The notes under the pieces: model-generated
Told to the model about the DNA's origin: nothing
Databases searched by the model: none
The model's input: only the letters and a program-made list of their open reading frames with translations
In this document: positions 26,325-35,693 of the stretch, in pieces
Layout: the number at the start of each line of letters is the position of its first letter
How positions within the stretch are numbered: the first letter of the stretch is position 1
Assembly (NCBI GenBank): GCA_029261155.1
Contig: JAJDBW010000033.1
Location: 57,106 to 121,105, forward strand
Direction: 5' to 3'
From: Nitrospirota bacterium
Lineage (GTDB): Bacteria > Nitrospirota > Nitrospiria > SBBL01 > JAADHI01
DNA: 64,000 bases
Made by a program: the position numbers and the translations under genes

Positions 26325-27632
26325 ATGACATTCTCGAAAAAAACCAAAACCATGATCCCCAAAGGGGTCGCGACCCTACTACGCGAAGGCACCTTTCAAC
26401 GGCGCGAGATTGAAAAGGAGATTTTATCCACCTTTAACTCCTGGGGCTACCAGGAAGTGACCCCGCCTCTCTTCGAATATCTCGACATCTTCTCCCTCGG
26501 CGTTGAAGAAGAAGCCCTCGACAGCGCCTACAAATTCGTCGACCGTGCAACAGGACGCATCATGGTCTTGCGGCCCGATGTCACCCCACAGATCGCCCGG
26601 ATCGCCGCGACCTTACTCAGTGACCAAGCCCGACCGCTGCGATTGTGTTATTCCGCAAATGTTTTCCGGCACGAAGCGGAAAATGCCGGACGCGAACGCG
26701 AACTGCTCCAAATCGGCGGAGAACTCATCGGCCCCTCGGATGCGGAGGCTGATGCCGAGATGATCGTCTTGACCATCGAGATCTTGCGGCGAATTGGCTT
26801 AAAATCTTTTCGTATCACCCTCGGGCAAATGGAATTCACACGAGGCATCTTGAGTCCGTTCAATACCTCACCAGCTTTTTTTAAAGAAATACGCCACCAT
26901 GTCGCAAAGAAAGAGGCCTCGGCTTTAGAAAAATGCCTAAAACGCGAGGCCGTGGATGCAAAGACGCGCAAACAGGTTTTGTCCCTTTTAGACCTGCTTG
27001 GCGGAGAAGCGGTTTTTCGGCGCGCAGAAGGCTTGAGCGAAAATCCGGCTTGCCAGGCCGGGCTTCAGCGCCTGAAGGACGTCTATGCCATTTTAAAAAC
27101 CTACGGCTATCAGGATGATCTTCTTATCGATCTGGGCGAAGTACGGGGTTTCGATTATTACACCGGAACGATTTTTGAGATTTTTGCCGAGGGCTTCGGT
27201 TCGGAATTGGGGGGCGGCGGACGCTACGATCGCCTCCTGAAAAAATTTGGCAAGCCCGCCCCTTCCACCGGTTTTGCCTTATATATCGACCGGATTCAAT
27301 CCGCTTTGGACAAAGTCTCCCCTAACAAAAACGCACACACCTGGGTTGATTTTTTCGTGCTCCATCAATCTGATACCATTCAAACCGCCGTGACCTTAAG
27401 CGCCGAATTACGCTCAGCCGGGTTTCGCGTCATTCGAAAAAACGGATTCAAAAATGATAAGATCGCAATGTATCGCGAAGAGGCCCGAAGCCAAAAAATA
27501 AAACACATTATTTTATTCGTCGAGGGCGACCCCAAAAACCGACTTGCCCTAATCGACCCAGTGACCGGGAACAAACAAATTCAAAATATGGAGAACACCC
27601 TGGAATGGCTTCGCTTAAACACAGTCAGCTAA
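26325..27632 (+). CDS. hisZ: ATP phosphoribosyltransferase regulatory subunit
   Basis: A 435-residue HisRS-like protein without aminoacylation features. It begins MIPKGVATLLREGTFQRREIE and has VLRPDVTPQIARIAAT, RLCYSANVFRHEAENAGRER and FDYYTGTIFEIFAEGFG. HisZ paralogues bind short HisG, give it activity and mediate histidine feedback. The short hisG at 10910-11575 needs such a partner, which supports HisZ over HisS. An extra C-terminal anticodon-like domain (about 335-435) makes it longer than many HisZ (about 390), so some HisRS ancestry is retained. The end overlaps dnaB by 28 bases. Confidence 0.88.
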   Translation: MTFSKKTKTMIPKGVATLLREGTFQRREIEKEILSTFNSWGYQEVTPPLFEYLDIFSLGVEEEALDSAYKFVDRATGRIMVLRPDVTPQIARIAATLLSDQARPLRLCYSANVFRHEAENAGRERELLQIGGELIGPSDAEADAEMIVLTIEILRRIGLKSFRITLGQMEFTRGILSPFNTSPAFFKEIRHHVAKKEASALEKCLKREAVDAKTRKQVLSLLDLLGGEAVFRRAEGLSENPACQAGLQRLKDVYAILKTYGYQDDLLIDLGEVRGFDYYTGTIFEIFAEGFGSELGGGGRYDRLLKKFGKPAPSTGFALYIDRIQSALDKVSPNKNAHTWVDFFVLHQSDTIQTAVTLSAELRSAGFRVIRKNGFKNDKIAMYREEARSQKIKHIILFVEGDPKNRLALIDPVTGNKQIQNMENTLEWLRLNTVS

Positions 27633-29029
27633 GGCCCACGGCCGATCTGTCCATCCAGAAACTCCCGCCACAAAACCTTGAGGCCGAGCAAGCCGTTTTG
27701 GCAGCCATTCTGCTCGATAATCAGGCGATGAACCGCGTATTGGAAATCCTCCATCTTGAAGATTTTTACAAACTCATACACCGGAAAATATATTCGGCCA
27801 TGCTGGATCTTAATGAAGTGGGCGAAGCCATCGACCTGATCACCTTGTCGGACCGGCTTCGCGCGCAAGATCAACTTGAAGCGGTGGGGGGATCGCTTTA
27901 TCTCAGCGAGCTCCTCAACAGCGTGGCCACCGCCGCAAATATTGCGCAGCACGCCAAGATCGTTCATGAAAAGGCCTTGTCGAGAGACCTCATTAGTATC
28001 GCCACGGACATCGTCACCCGCGGCTATGAAGATGATGGAAAAGTCGCCGACCTCCTGGACCAAGCCGAGCGAAATATTTTCGCCATTTCAGACAAAACGA
28101 TGCGCAGCGGATTTGTCCCAATGAAGCAGCTGGTGAAACAAGGTTTTGAGATCATCGAGAAACTGGCCGACCAAAAACTCACGGGCTTACCGACTTATTT
28201 TAAAGAACTAGATAAACTCACCTCGGGTCTTCAACCCTCCGATTTGGTCATTGTCGCCGGTCGGCCGTCGATGGGCAAGACGGCCTTCGCCTTGGGTATT
28301 GCACAAAACATCGCCATCAAAAATGGGGGGACAGTCGGGATATTTAGCTTGGAGATGTCGAAAGAACAGCTGGTGCTGCGAATGCTCTGTGCCGAGGCCC
28401 GCGTCGATGCCCACAAGCTTCGGTCCGGATTTTTGGGGCGGCCGGGAAACGACAATTGGCAGCAACTGATTCATGCCGCAGGAAAATTAAACGAGGCCCC
28501 GATCTTTATCGACGATACGCCTGGGATGTCGGTTTTGGAAATGCGCGCCAAAGCCCGGCGCTTAAAGGCCGAGCATAATTTGGGCTTAATCATCGTGGAC
28601 TATCTCCAGTTGATGCGGGGCCGAAGCGATGCCAACAGCCGCGAGCAGGAGATTTCGGATATTTCCCGGTCCTTAAAAGGACTGGCGAAGGAGCTCCAGA
28701 TCCCGGTTGTGGCGCTTTCCCAGTTGAGCCGTGCGGTTGAATCTCGCCCAGAAAAGAAAAAAAGACCGATTTTGGCCGACCTTCGAGAATCGGGTGCGAT
28801 CGAACAAGATGCCGATGTGGTCCTCTTTATTTATCGTGAAGAAGTTTACGATCCTTGCAAATGTGCCCGCGAGGGAGAATGTATCTGTGGCAGAAGAGGG
28901 GTCGCCGAAATTATCATCGGAAAACAACGAAATGGACCGATTGGAGACGTCCCCATGGCCTTCGTTTCGAAATACACGCGCTTTGAGGATCTTGCTCAAG
29001 ACCATCCAAGGCGATTTCGGCAAGAATAA
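27605..29029 (+). CDS. dnaB: Replicative DNA helicase
   Basis: DnaB, 474 aa. The N-terminal domain opens with KLPPQNLEAEQAVLAAILLD. The RecA-like core has Walker A AGRPSMGKTAFALG, the Walker B-like IIVDYLQLMRG, and LSQLSRAVESRPEKKKRPILADLRESGAIEQDAD. A short Cys-containing insert near residue 420 (YDPCKCAREGECICGRRG) could bind a metal ion. It is a hexameric helicase at the replication fork. Its ATG overlaps the hisZ 3' end; no intein is present. Confidence 0.96.
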   Translation: MASLKHSQLRPTADLSIQKLPPQNLEAEQAVLAAILLDNQAMNRVLEILHLEDFYKLIHRKIYSAMLDLNEVGEAIDLITLSDRLRAQDQLEAVGGSLYLSELLNSVATAANIAQHAKIVHEKALSRDLISIATDIVTRGYEDDGKVADLLDQAERNIFAISDKTMRSGFVPMKQLVKQGFEIIEKLADQKLTGLPTYFKELDKLTSGLQPSDLVIVAGRPSMGKTAFALGIAQNIAIKNGGTVGIFSLEMSKEQLVLRMLCAEARVDAHKLRSGFLGRPGNDNWQQLIHAAGKLNEAPIFIDDTPGMSVLEMRAKARRLKAEHNLGLIIVDYLQLMRGRSDANSREQEISDISRSLKGLAKELQIPVVALSQLSRAVESRPEKKKRPILADLRESGAIEQDADVVLFIYREEVYDPCKCAREGECICGRRGVAEIIIGKQRNGPIGDVPMAFVSKYTRFEDLAQDHPRRFRQE

Positions 29030-29188
29030 TCCCCGAGCCCAAGGGCTGGGACACCAATCGGCAAACCCATTCACCCTTCTTAAATATAGAGCACTTTAGT
29101 CACCTAGACACGATAAAAGACATGTAAAAATAGGCCCTTGGCTACAAAGGGTGTGAAAGAAACAGAGTCGCGTATCTCATGGACTTAT

Positions 29189-29217
29189 TTGACAATATTC
29201 GGGGTTCCACCTATAAT
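29189..29217 (+). promoter_or_regulatory. Consensus sigma70 promoter for tatA
   Basis: TTGACA (29189-29194), a 17-base spacer and TATAAT (29212-29217): a perfect match, 78 bases before the tatA ATG. It may also drive the TPR lipoprotein gene 47 bases after tatA. Confidence 0.85.
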
Positions 29218-29294
29218 TTCTCTAAATTAAAGGGATGGGATCCTCATTGCCTTTTATTCCAATACGGACTTTTTTTAACGTAGGAGATTAAATT

Positions 29295-29495
29295 ATGTTC
29301 GGAATTGGAATGCCAGAGCTTCTCATCTTGCTCGTGATCATTCTCGTGATCTTCGGTGCCGGAAGACTTCCCGAAATTGGGGCCGGACTGGGGAAAGCGA
29401 TTAAGGGATTTAAAAAAGGGGTTTCTGAACCGGACGAAATCGATATTACGCCACAAGATCAGAAAGACAAAAAGGACGACTCCAGCAAAGAATAA
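29295..29495 (+). CDS. tatA: Sec-independent translocase protein TatA
   Basis: A 66-residue TatA/E-type protein: a short periplasmic start, one membrane helix ([22 protein letters not shown]), the amphipathic helix after [15 protein letters not shown] and a charged tail. TatA forms the Tat pore with TatB/TatC, which are not in this window. It follows a good ribosome site (TAGGAG) and a consensus promoter. Confidence 0.93.
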   Translation: MFGIGMPELLILLVIILVIFGAGRLPEIGAGLGKAIKGFKKGVSEPDEIDITPQDQKDKKDDSSKE

Positions 29496-29542
29496 GAAGC
29501 CTGCAGCTTCATCCAGACGAAGCAACCCTAGACGGCAATGCC

Positions 29543-31483
29543 ATGAAGGCACAGCGTATGCTTTTCGATAATCTTGGAAATCGAGACGGATTTATTAAAA
29601 TAAAAGCACTGCCACCCATAGTCGATAGTTTCCCCAAACGACTTCTTCGGCAATGCCTCGTTTTCACACTCCTCAGCTTCCTTGTCTCGTGTACAAGCAT
29701 GCAAAAGGGAAAAACCTCCACGCCATTTTCGACTGGAGATGAGGATCGTCCCGGAATCGCCCTCGTCGAAAAGAGGACGAATTCAGTCTCGACCAGCACG
29801 CCCAACAGCGCTTCTTTTTATCATGCCATCCTCGGCCTCCAATATGAAGAAGATCGAGAATTTGAGCCCACAGCAGAAAATGATCAACGCGCTCTGGATG
29901 AATATCTCGCCGCGTTGGAACACGACCCAAACGCTCTCTTCCTCTTAAAAAAAGTGGCAATTTTGCATAATCGATTGGGGAACCAAACCAATGCGCTCTT
30001 TTATGCCGAAAAAGCTCGTGACCTCTACCCCGAAAATGGCGACGCCCTCATTCTCTTGGGTGATCTCTACCTCGCATCGGGAGAGACCGACAAAGGACTC
30101 CAGATTTACCAACACACCTTAGAAATCGATCCTGCTAAGCGCGAGACCTATTTTAAAATGGCCGGTATCTACGCGGATCGAAAAGACCTTGATTCGGCGG
30201 AAGCGATGATACAGAAAGGCATCAAAACCGGGCCGCCTTCTGCGCTTGCCTTTTTCTATCTGGGACGCCTGCGATTGGAAAAGGGAGATGTATCGGAAGG
30301 TTTAAGCTATTTCGAAAAGGCACTCGCGCTCGATCCTTATTTCGAAGCCGCCCATCTCGCAATCGCCACAGTTTTCGAACGACAAAAAAAGCCCCAAGCG
30401 GCGATCGATGTCTACCGGCATGTCATCCATCGTATTAATCCGAGAAACCATCAGGCCATCACACGATTGGTTCAATTACTGGTTCGAAAAAAGTCCTTTG
30501 ATGAAGCCTTAGATCTCTTAGAGCGCCTAAAAGAAAACGACCCTTCCAATCTTGATATTGCGCTTCAAACGACGCTTGTGCATGTTGAACAAAAAAACTA
30601 TGCAGAAGCGATCCAGAGCTTGATGCCCGTTGTTGAAGCTAAAAATGATGATGTCAGACTCCACATTTATCTCGCGACACTTTACGAAGAAAACAGCGAA
30701 TTCGAGCGCGCAATTGAAACCTATCACCGCGTTTTGAGTCGGCATCCGGAGGAATACGATGCCCATATCCGCTTAGGCTATCTCTATTTTTATCGCTTAA
30801 AAAATATTGACGATGCCTTAATTCAAGGGAATTACGCCAAACGAATCGATCCACAGAGGGTTGAAGCCTATCTTTTCACGGGCCTTGTTCTACATGATGC
30901 AAAGCGTTATGACGATGCGGTCGCCGTATTCACGGAAGCCATCGAAAAAAAACCCCTATTGCCCGACTTGCATTTTCACCTGGGAGCCACCTTCGATAAA
31001 TTAAATCGTTTTGATGAAATGGTTCGGCACATGAAGAAAACAATCGATTTAGATGCGAGCCATGCGAACGCGCTAAATTATCTCGGCTATACGTATGCGG
31101 ACAAAGGCATCGAGTTGGACCAAGCCATTACGCTCATTAACCGAGCACTCGCGGTCCGGCCCAACGACGGCTATTTCATCGACAGCTTAGCATGGGCCTA
31201 TTACAAACAAGGCCGATTGAAAGATGCGATAGAATTACTAGAAAAAGCGGCTTCAGCAATCCCGGATGATCCTATCATCCATGAGCATCTCGGCGAAGTT
31301 TATCTTAAGGATAATCATACCGAGCTCGCGAAAAAAGCATGGGAGCGTTCACTGGAACTAAACCCAGAAAACGATCCACTGATCTCTCGTTATAAGGGAG
31401 CTGGTTTTGGGACTCCGCTCCTCAAAAAATCCATTCAAAAGATTAAAACCATCCCATCAAAAATATCACAAGAAGGCCTATAA
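29543..31483 (+). CDS. TPR-repeat lipoprotein
   Basis: A 646-residue protein with a lipoprotein signal ending FLVSC (Cys50), preceded by an unusually long 32-residue basic N-region. The mature part is a string of about 12-14 tetratricopeptide repeats, visible as repeated A-x-x-x-Y/L-x-x-A-L-x-x-x-P patterns (for instance [15 protein letters not shown]). Such proteins act as scaffolds on the inner face of the outer membrane, for example in pilus or secretin assembly or exopolysaccharide export. Its place between tatA and two pilin genes, 40 bases before the first pilin, suggests a type IV pilus link. That is inference; it is not a recognisable PilF/PilW. Confidence 0.85.
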   Translation: MKAQRMLFDNLGNRDGFIKIKALPPIVDSFPKRLLRQCLVFTLLSFLVSCTSMQKGKTSTPFSTGDEDRPGIALVEKRTNSVSTSTPNSASFYHAILGLQYEEDREFEPTAENDQRALDEYLAALEHDPNALFLLKKVAILHNRLGNQTNALFYAEKARDLYPENGDALILLGDLYLASGETDKGLQIYQHTLEIDPAKRETYFKMAGIYADRKDLDSAEAMIQKGIKTGPPSALAFFYLGRLRLEKGDVSEGLSYFEKALALDPYFEAAHLAIATVFERQKKPQAAIDVYRHVIHRINPRNHQAITRLVQLLVRKKSFDEALDLLERLKENDPSNLDIALQTTLVHVEQKNYAEAIQSLMPVVEAKNDDVRLHIYLATLYEENSEFERAIETYHRVLSRHPEEYDAHIRLGYLYFYRLKNIDDALIQGNYAKRIDPQRVEAYLFTGLVLHDAKRYDDAVAVFTEAIEKKPLLPDLHFHLGATFDKLNRFDEMVRHMKKTIDLDASHANALNYLGYTYADKGIELDQAITLINRALAVRPNDGYFIDSLAWAYYKQGRLKDAIELLEKAASAIPDDPIIHEHLGEVYLKDNHTELAKKAWERSLELNPENDPLISRYKGAGFGTPLLKKSIQKIKTIPSKISQEGL

Positions 31484-31523
31484 TAATAACTTATCCAAAT
31501 TAATATCAACAAGGTGCGCACTA

Positions 31524-31913
31524 ATGAAAAATAAAAAAGGCTTTACATTAATAGAACTCATGATCGTCGTCGCGATCGTTGGAATTTTGGCAGCCATCGC
31601 AATTCCGAACTATTTTAATTATGTCGCTAAATCACAGCAGGCTGAAGCAAAAACAAACTTAGGGGCGATATATGTTGGGATGTTGGCCTATACTGCCCCT
31701 CAAGGTAATGACGGCTTTTCAGGTGCCAATATGACTAATATTGGATTCACAACCGATGGAACCTTACGTTATAATTATAGCCTCGTGAATGTGACGACAC
31801 TTACTTTTACTGCACAGGCAAAAGGAATCTCAGATCGGGTAAATGGGGATACTTGGGAAATTAATGAAGAAAAAGAACTAAATGATCTGGTTAAGGATCA
31901 ATTTACTCAGTAA
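31524..31913 (+). CDS. Type IV pilin-like protein, first copy
   Basis: A 129-residue prepilin with a short leader ending in Gly and the class IVa signature [20 protein letters not shown], including the Glu5 needed for assembly. The start is ATG 31524; the longer frame upstream runs into the TPR gene. The globular part (about 30-129) has no disulfide cysteines. It shares its first 55 or so residues almost exactly with the next gene and the pattern GIS-x-RV-x-GDTW near the end. PilD would cleave and methylate it. It lies 40 bases after the TPR lipoprotein and so is likely in that transcript. Confidence 0.92.
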   Translation: MKNKKGFTLIELMIVVAIVGILAAIAIPNYFNYVAKSQQAEAKTNLGAIYVGMLAYTAPQGNDGFSGANMTNIGFTTDGTLRYNYSLVNVTTLTFTAQAKGISDRVNGDTWEINEEKELNDLVKDQFTQ

Positions 31914-32052
31914 TTATTAATGCATTGCGTTTGACAAAAAATGTCATCCAACCGCATCAAAAGTTGTTATTATATGTATAATATCAGTCACTGTATAGCC
32001 CCATATATTATTAACCAAATGAAATATAACGGTTTTCCCTAAGCAGTAAATA

Positions 32053-32068
32053 TGGCACCTATTCTGCA
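32053..32068 (+). promoter_or_regulatory. Sigma54 promoter of the second pilin gene
   Basis: TGGCAC-N5-CTGCA matches the sigma54 -24/-12 consensus (TGGCAC-N5-TTGCA) with one change; GG and GC are exactly 10 bases apart. It lies 57 bases before the pilin ATG. Sigma54 with PilS/PilR control is the known pattern for pilA genes. Confidence 0.8.
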
Positions 32069-32124
32069 TAATACTGGGCACGAGCGAACTATATTAAATA
32101 GAAAATTTCATATGGAGGAATATC

Positions 32125-32529
32125 ATGTTTAAAAAAATGCATAACAACAAAGGTTTTACGCTCATTGAGTTGATGATTGTGGTTGCGATTGTCGGAATAT
32201 TGGCAGCCATCGCGATCCCTAACTTTCTGAACTACCAAGCCAAGTCTCAACAAGCGGAAGCAAAAGCCAATTTAGGGGCCATATTTACCAACATGGTTGC
32301 TTATTCTGCTGAGGGCACAAATGGGTTTACCGGTGCAAATAAGGCGAATATCGGATTTGCAACATCTGGTACTGTGAGATATGGCTATACAATCCTCGCA
32401 GCAAGTATTACTGCAACTCAATTTCAAGCTCGAGCGACAGGAATATCAGGAAGAGTCATTGGCGACACTTGGACCATTAACCATCTGAAGAATTTAAGAG
32501 ACGTGGTTAATACTAGCTTTACTTCATAA
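32125..32529 (+). CDS. pilA: Type IV pilin, second copy (likely major pilin)
   Basis: A 134-residue class IVa prepilin. It has an eight- to ten-residue basic leader, then [20 protein letters not shown] with Glu5, and a Cys-free globular head with [16 protein letters not shown] near the C-terminus. It has its own sigma54 promoter, a good ribosome site (GGAGG) and a strong hairpin directly downstream, as expected for a highly expressed major pilin. The adjacent glycosyltransferase genes suggest the pilin or another surface polymer is glycosylated. The symbol is used in the general sense only. Confidence 0.93.
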   Translation: MFKKMHNNKGFTLIELMIVVAIVGILAAIAIPNFLNYQAKSQQAEAKANLGAIFTNMVAYSAEGTNGFTGANKANIGFATSGTVRYGYTILAASITATQFQARATGISGRVIGDTWTINHLKNLRDVVNTSFTS

Positions 32530-32538
32530 ATATCCTTC

Positions 32539-32573
32539 TGATGGGTAGGCGGCTGTGCTCCGCCTACCCATCA
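32539..32573 (+). terminator. Strong hairpin downstream of pilA
   Basis: A perfect 14-bp inverted repeat TGATGGGTAGGCGG / CCGCCTACCCATCA with a 7-base loop, 9 bases after the pilA stop. There is no long T-run, so it may stabilise the pilin mRNA or act as a partial terminator and reduce expression of the glycosyltransferase genes. Confidence 0.75.
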
Positions 32574-32596
32574 CTATATTCGACGAAGCAAAGGAG

Positions 32597-34744
32597 ATGA
32601 CCTTCAAAAAAACTATTTTTTTTCCGTACGTCATCTTTTTTCTTACCTTTATTACTTACCTCTTCACAACTATTCCAAATATTTATTGGCGCGATGCCTC
32701 GGAATTCCAGGCGATTGGGTTTTTGCTGGATATTGCCCATCCATCAGGATCTCCACTTTATGCGATGACCGCAAAGCTCTTTACCTTCATTCCTCTTGGG
32801 AGCATTGGCTTTAAAGTAACTCTGCTCTCTGCTTTTTTTGGGGCAAGCATCTCGGTCATTTTATATCTAATTTTACAAACCATACTAACTGCCTTGGCAA
32901 AAGACAAGGATTCTATACTGCGATCATCACAAACCCTCATTGCTTGGATTAGCTTAACAACTGCGCTTCTTTTTTCATTTTCGAATGCACTTTGGGAGAA
33001 CTCGAACGTTTCTGAAGTTTATACATTTCAAAATTTCTTTACGGGGCTCTTTATATTCATTTTTATAAGATTTTCTCATAATATATTTGCTTCTAAATCC
33101 AAGACTAATCAGTTCAAGACATTTTGCACCCTATCGCTTCTTTATGGATTAAGCCTTGGATCACATTCGATTCTCATTCTATATCTCCCTTTCTTATTGA
33201 TCCTGGTTTATTATATTTGGGTTAAAGTCGAATCATTGCCTATGAGGAAGACATATGCCTTCCTTTCATTTTTTTTCCTGATCGGGTTTTCACATTATCT
33301 CTATCTACCCATCCGATCAACCCAAAATCCCTTCTACGATTGGGGTGATCCTGAGACCTTCTATCGCCTCATGGCTCATGTTAGTGACCGTAAAGATGCC
33401 TCTTATCATTTTAGCTTTCCCGTAGATGCTATACCCGCTCAGTTAAAACTCTATTCTAGTTTTTTTATTGATAATTTCTCGATATTAGGCGTTATATTAG
33501 GAAGCATAGGATTTTTTTATCTACTCAGGAATAAAGAAATAAAGATGCTTACGGTTTTAGCCCTTTTTTTTATTCCTCCATTTTTGTTTTTTATCCGATG
33601 GTGGGGAGATGACGCCGCATATCTCCCCAACTTTTTTATATTTGCAATCTTAATTGGCATTGGCATTTGGTCCCTTCAAGAAATCATAAAAGTTGGATTT
33701 GCCGTACCTTCGAAAAGAAAAGGATACCTTACACTATTTTGGGGACTTCTAGGAGTTCAGTTCTTGTTTCTTATATTCGATCATGCTACTGAGAACAATA
33801 AGGCAAGGTATTGGTCACCGAGAGAGATCTTTAAAAGCGTCTTATCCAACCTTCCGCCTAACTCGGTCGTGTTTAGCAGCTTTACCACCTTTCCTTCTAT
33901 TTATTTTCAGCAAGTAGAAGGATACCGACCTGATATTTCTATTTTTAGCGTTTCAAGCTTCAAAGTTCCGGATTTATTTTTAAAAATAGATGAATCAAAA
34001 TACATTAATATAGACATTCCCGTAGTACCTGCAAATCAACTAGGCTCGGAATTTTTGACGCGAAATATCGAGAAACATCCGATTTATTGGGAGCCAAATT
34101 TAATAGACAACAGTCTTGTTGAAAAGTATCTCTCCCCGGAATCCTTCTTATTTAGGGTTAATCGCGATCCGATAGAACTCGATAATGAAGCGATCAATTC
34201 GTATCTCACTGCATTATCGAAACAGGTCCATTTTAAAAATGACGTTGTTGACCAAGAAGAGAGGAAATTTTACGCTCTCATTATGGGAGGACAAGGTGCC
34301 TTCTTTTTTCAAAGGGGTGCTTATGAAATCGCCCGCAGACATTTTGAGTTGGCCGTCGGCCTTCGCCCCCTTAATACTATGTTTCTAAATTTTCTAGGAA
34401 TATCTCATGCTATCCTTGAGGAAAACCAACAAGCGGAGGCAGCTTTTTTGAGAGCAATTTCTGCGAACAGTGATCTTCTAGACCCCTACTTAAACCTAGG
34501 GAAGTTATACGCCCTAAATGAAAAGTACGAAGACGCCGAACCCTATCTTAAACATGTTCTTGAAGTTAACCCTGAACACCTGGAGGCACTTGTTTTACTG
34601 GGATCGATTAACGCCGACATGGGAAATGTACAGGTTGCAAAGGATTATTACGAAAAAGCTTTAACTATTTCCCCTGACGATGAAGAGATTAAAATACCCT
34701 GGAAGATCTTACAGGGCAATATACCGGTGGTTAAAAATGATTAA
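32597..34744 (+). CDS. DUF2723-family membrane glycosyltransferase with C-terminal TPR
   Basis: A 715-residue membrane protein. It starts with FFPYVIFFLTFITYLFTTIPNIYWRDASEFQAIGFLLDIAHPSGSPLY; the acidic pair after the first helix and the HPSGSPLY loop are typical of DUF2723, GT-C-fold enzymes related to protein O-mannosyltransferases. About ten further membrane helices follow to residue 410, then a soluble part with three TPRs near the C-terminus. It probably moves a lipid-linked sugar onto a protein or glycan in the periplasm. ATG 32597 is the first plausible start; the upstream GTG lies inside the pilin hairpin. It is first of an AT-rich sugar-modification cluster. Confidence 0.8.
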   Translation: MTFKKTIFFPYVIFFLTFITYLFTTIPNIYWRDASEFQAIGFLLDIAHPSGSPLYAMTAKLFTFIPLGSIGFKVTLLSAFFGASISVILYLILQTILTALAKDKDSILRSSQTLIAWISLTTALLFSFSNALWENSNVSEVYTFQNFFTGLFIFIFIRFSHNIFASKSKTNQFKTFCTLSLLYGLSLGSHSILILYLPFLLILVYYIWVKVESLPMRKTYAFLSFFFLIGFSHYLYLPIRSTQNPFYDWGDPETFYRLMAHVSDRKDASYHFSFPVDAIPAQLKLYSSFFIDNFSILGVILGSIGFFYLLRNKEIKMLTVLALFFIPPFLFFIRWWGDDAAYLPNFFIFAILIGIGIWSLQEIIKVGFAVPSKRKGYLTLFWGLLGVQFLFLIFDHATENNKARYWSPREIFKSVLSNLPPNSVVFSSFTTFPSIYFQQVEGYRPDISIFSVSSFKVPDLFLKIDESKYINIDIPVVPANQLGSEFLTRNIEKHPIYWEPNLIDNSLVEKYLSPESFLFRVNRDPIELDNEAINSYLTALSKQVHFKNDVVDQEERKFYALIMGGQGAFFFQRGAYEIARRHFELAVGLRPLNTMFLNFLGISHAILEENQQAEAAFLRAISANSDLLDPYLNLGKLYALNEKYEDAEPYLKHVLEVNPEHLEALVLLGSINADMGNVQVAKDYYEKALTISPDDEEIKIPWKILQGNIPVVKND

Positions 34745-35687
34745 AAGAAAACGAATAGGTGTCGTAGTCCCAGCCCACAATGAAGAAGTGTTAATCACTC
34801 GGGTTCTCGATACATTACCACCATTTGTAGATCGTGTAATTGTCGTCGATGATCAAAGTGTCGATAAAACAAAGGACATTGTTCGGTCTTACGAACAATG
34901 TCGCCCAGAGAAGTATCGCCTTATCTGCCACACAAAGAATAAAGGCGTGGGTGGAGCAATTGTTACCGGCTATAAACAAGCTGTGGATGAGAAGATTGAT
35001 GTTGTTGTCGTTATGGCCGGAGATGCCCAAATGGACCCGGCCGATTTAGAAAGAATTGTGATGCCTGTTGTTCTAGGCGAAACACATTATGTAAAAGGAA
35101 ATCGGCTATTTCGCGGTGAATCTTGGCAGATGATTCCGCATTATCGTTACCTTGGAAATTCAGTCCTATCTCTTTTAACAAAAATAGCCTCCGGCTATTG
35201 GCATATTGCAGATTCTCAATCGGGTTACACTGCGATATCCTTGAAAGCACTTCAAAGCTTAAATCTTGATTCTATTTATGAACGATACGGCATGCCAAAC
35301 GATCTTTTAATTAAATTAAATATCTGCAACTTTCGCGTTAAAGACGTTTCAATTCGTCCCATATACAATGTCGGGGAGAAATCTGGAATACGGCTTCTGA
35401 ACGTCATCCCTAAAATCAGCTGGCTGTTATTAAAAGGATTTATAAGAAGAATGGTAGAAAAATACATCATAAGAGACTTTCATCCCCTAGTATTTTTCTA
35501 TTTTCTTGGAATTGCTCTCACTCCTTCAGGATTAATATTCGGCTCTTATCTTTTGGCCATACGAATCTTGGGCCATGGGGTAACATCAACCAGTGCTCTC
35601 TTTGCAGCTTTTTTGGTGATATCCGGGCTTCAGTCACTCTTTTTTGCGATGTGGTTTGATATGGAATATAACAAACATCTGAAGTAA
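34737..35687 (+). CDS. Family 2 glycosyltransferase (polyprenyl-phosphate sugar synthase type)
   Basis: A 316-residue GT2 enzyme. The GT-A domain has RIGVVVPAHNEEVLITRVLDT, VIVVDDQSVDKT (DD motif), NKGVGGAIVTGYKQA and MAGDAQMDPADL, the layout of dolichyl/polyprenyl-phosphate mannose or glucose synthases. Two membrane helices close the C-terminus (about 255-310). It would charge polyprenyl phosphate with a sugar used by a GT-C enzyme such as the DUF2723 protein before it. ATG 34737 overlaps the DUF2723 stop by 8 bases. Confidence 0.87.
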   Translation: MIKRKRIGVVVPAHNEEVLITRVLDTLPPFVDRVIVVDDQSVDKTKDIVRSYEQCRPEKYRLICHTKNKGVGGAIVTGYKQAVDEKIDVVVVMAGDAQMDPADLERIVMPVVLGETHYVKGNRLFRGESWQMIPHYRYLGNSVLSLLTKIASGYWHIADSQSGYTAISLKALQSLNLDSIYERYGMPNDLLIKLNICNFRVKDVSIRPIYNVGEKSGIRLLNVIPKISWLLLKGFIRRMVEKYIIRDFHPLVFFYFLGIALTPSGLIFGSYLLAIRILGHGVTSTSALFAAFLVISGLQSLFFAMWFDMEYNKHLK

Positions 35688-35693
35688 TATATT

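Noticed and set aside
26325..27632. Histidyl-tRNA synthetase
   Set aside because: The presence of short HisG in the window and the N-terminal segment fit HisZ better, though the C-terminal anticodon-like domain is unusual.
29030..29060. GAGCCC/GGGCT inverted repeat after dnaB as terminator
   Set aside because: Short stem and no T-run.
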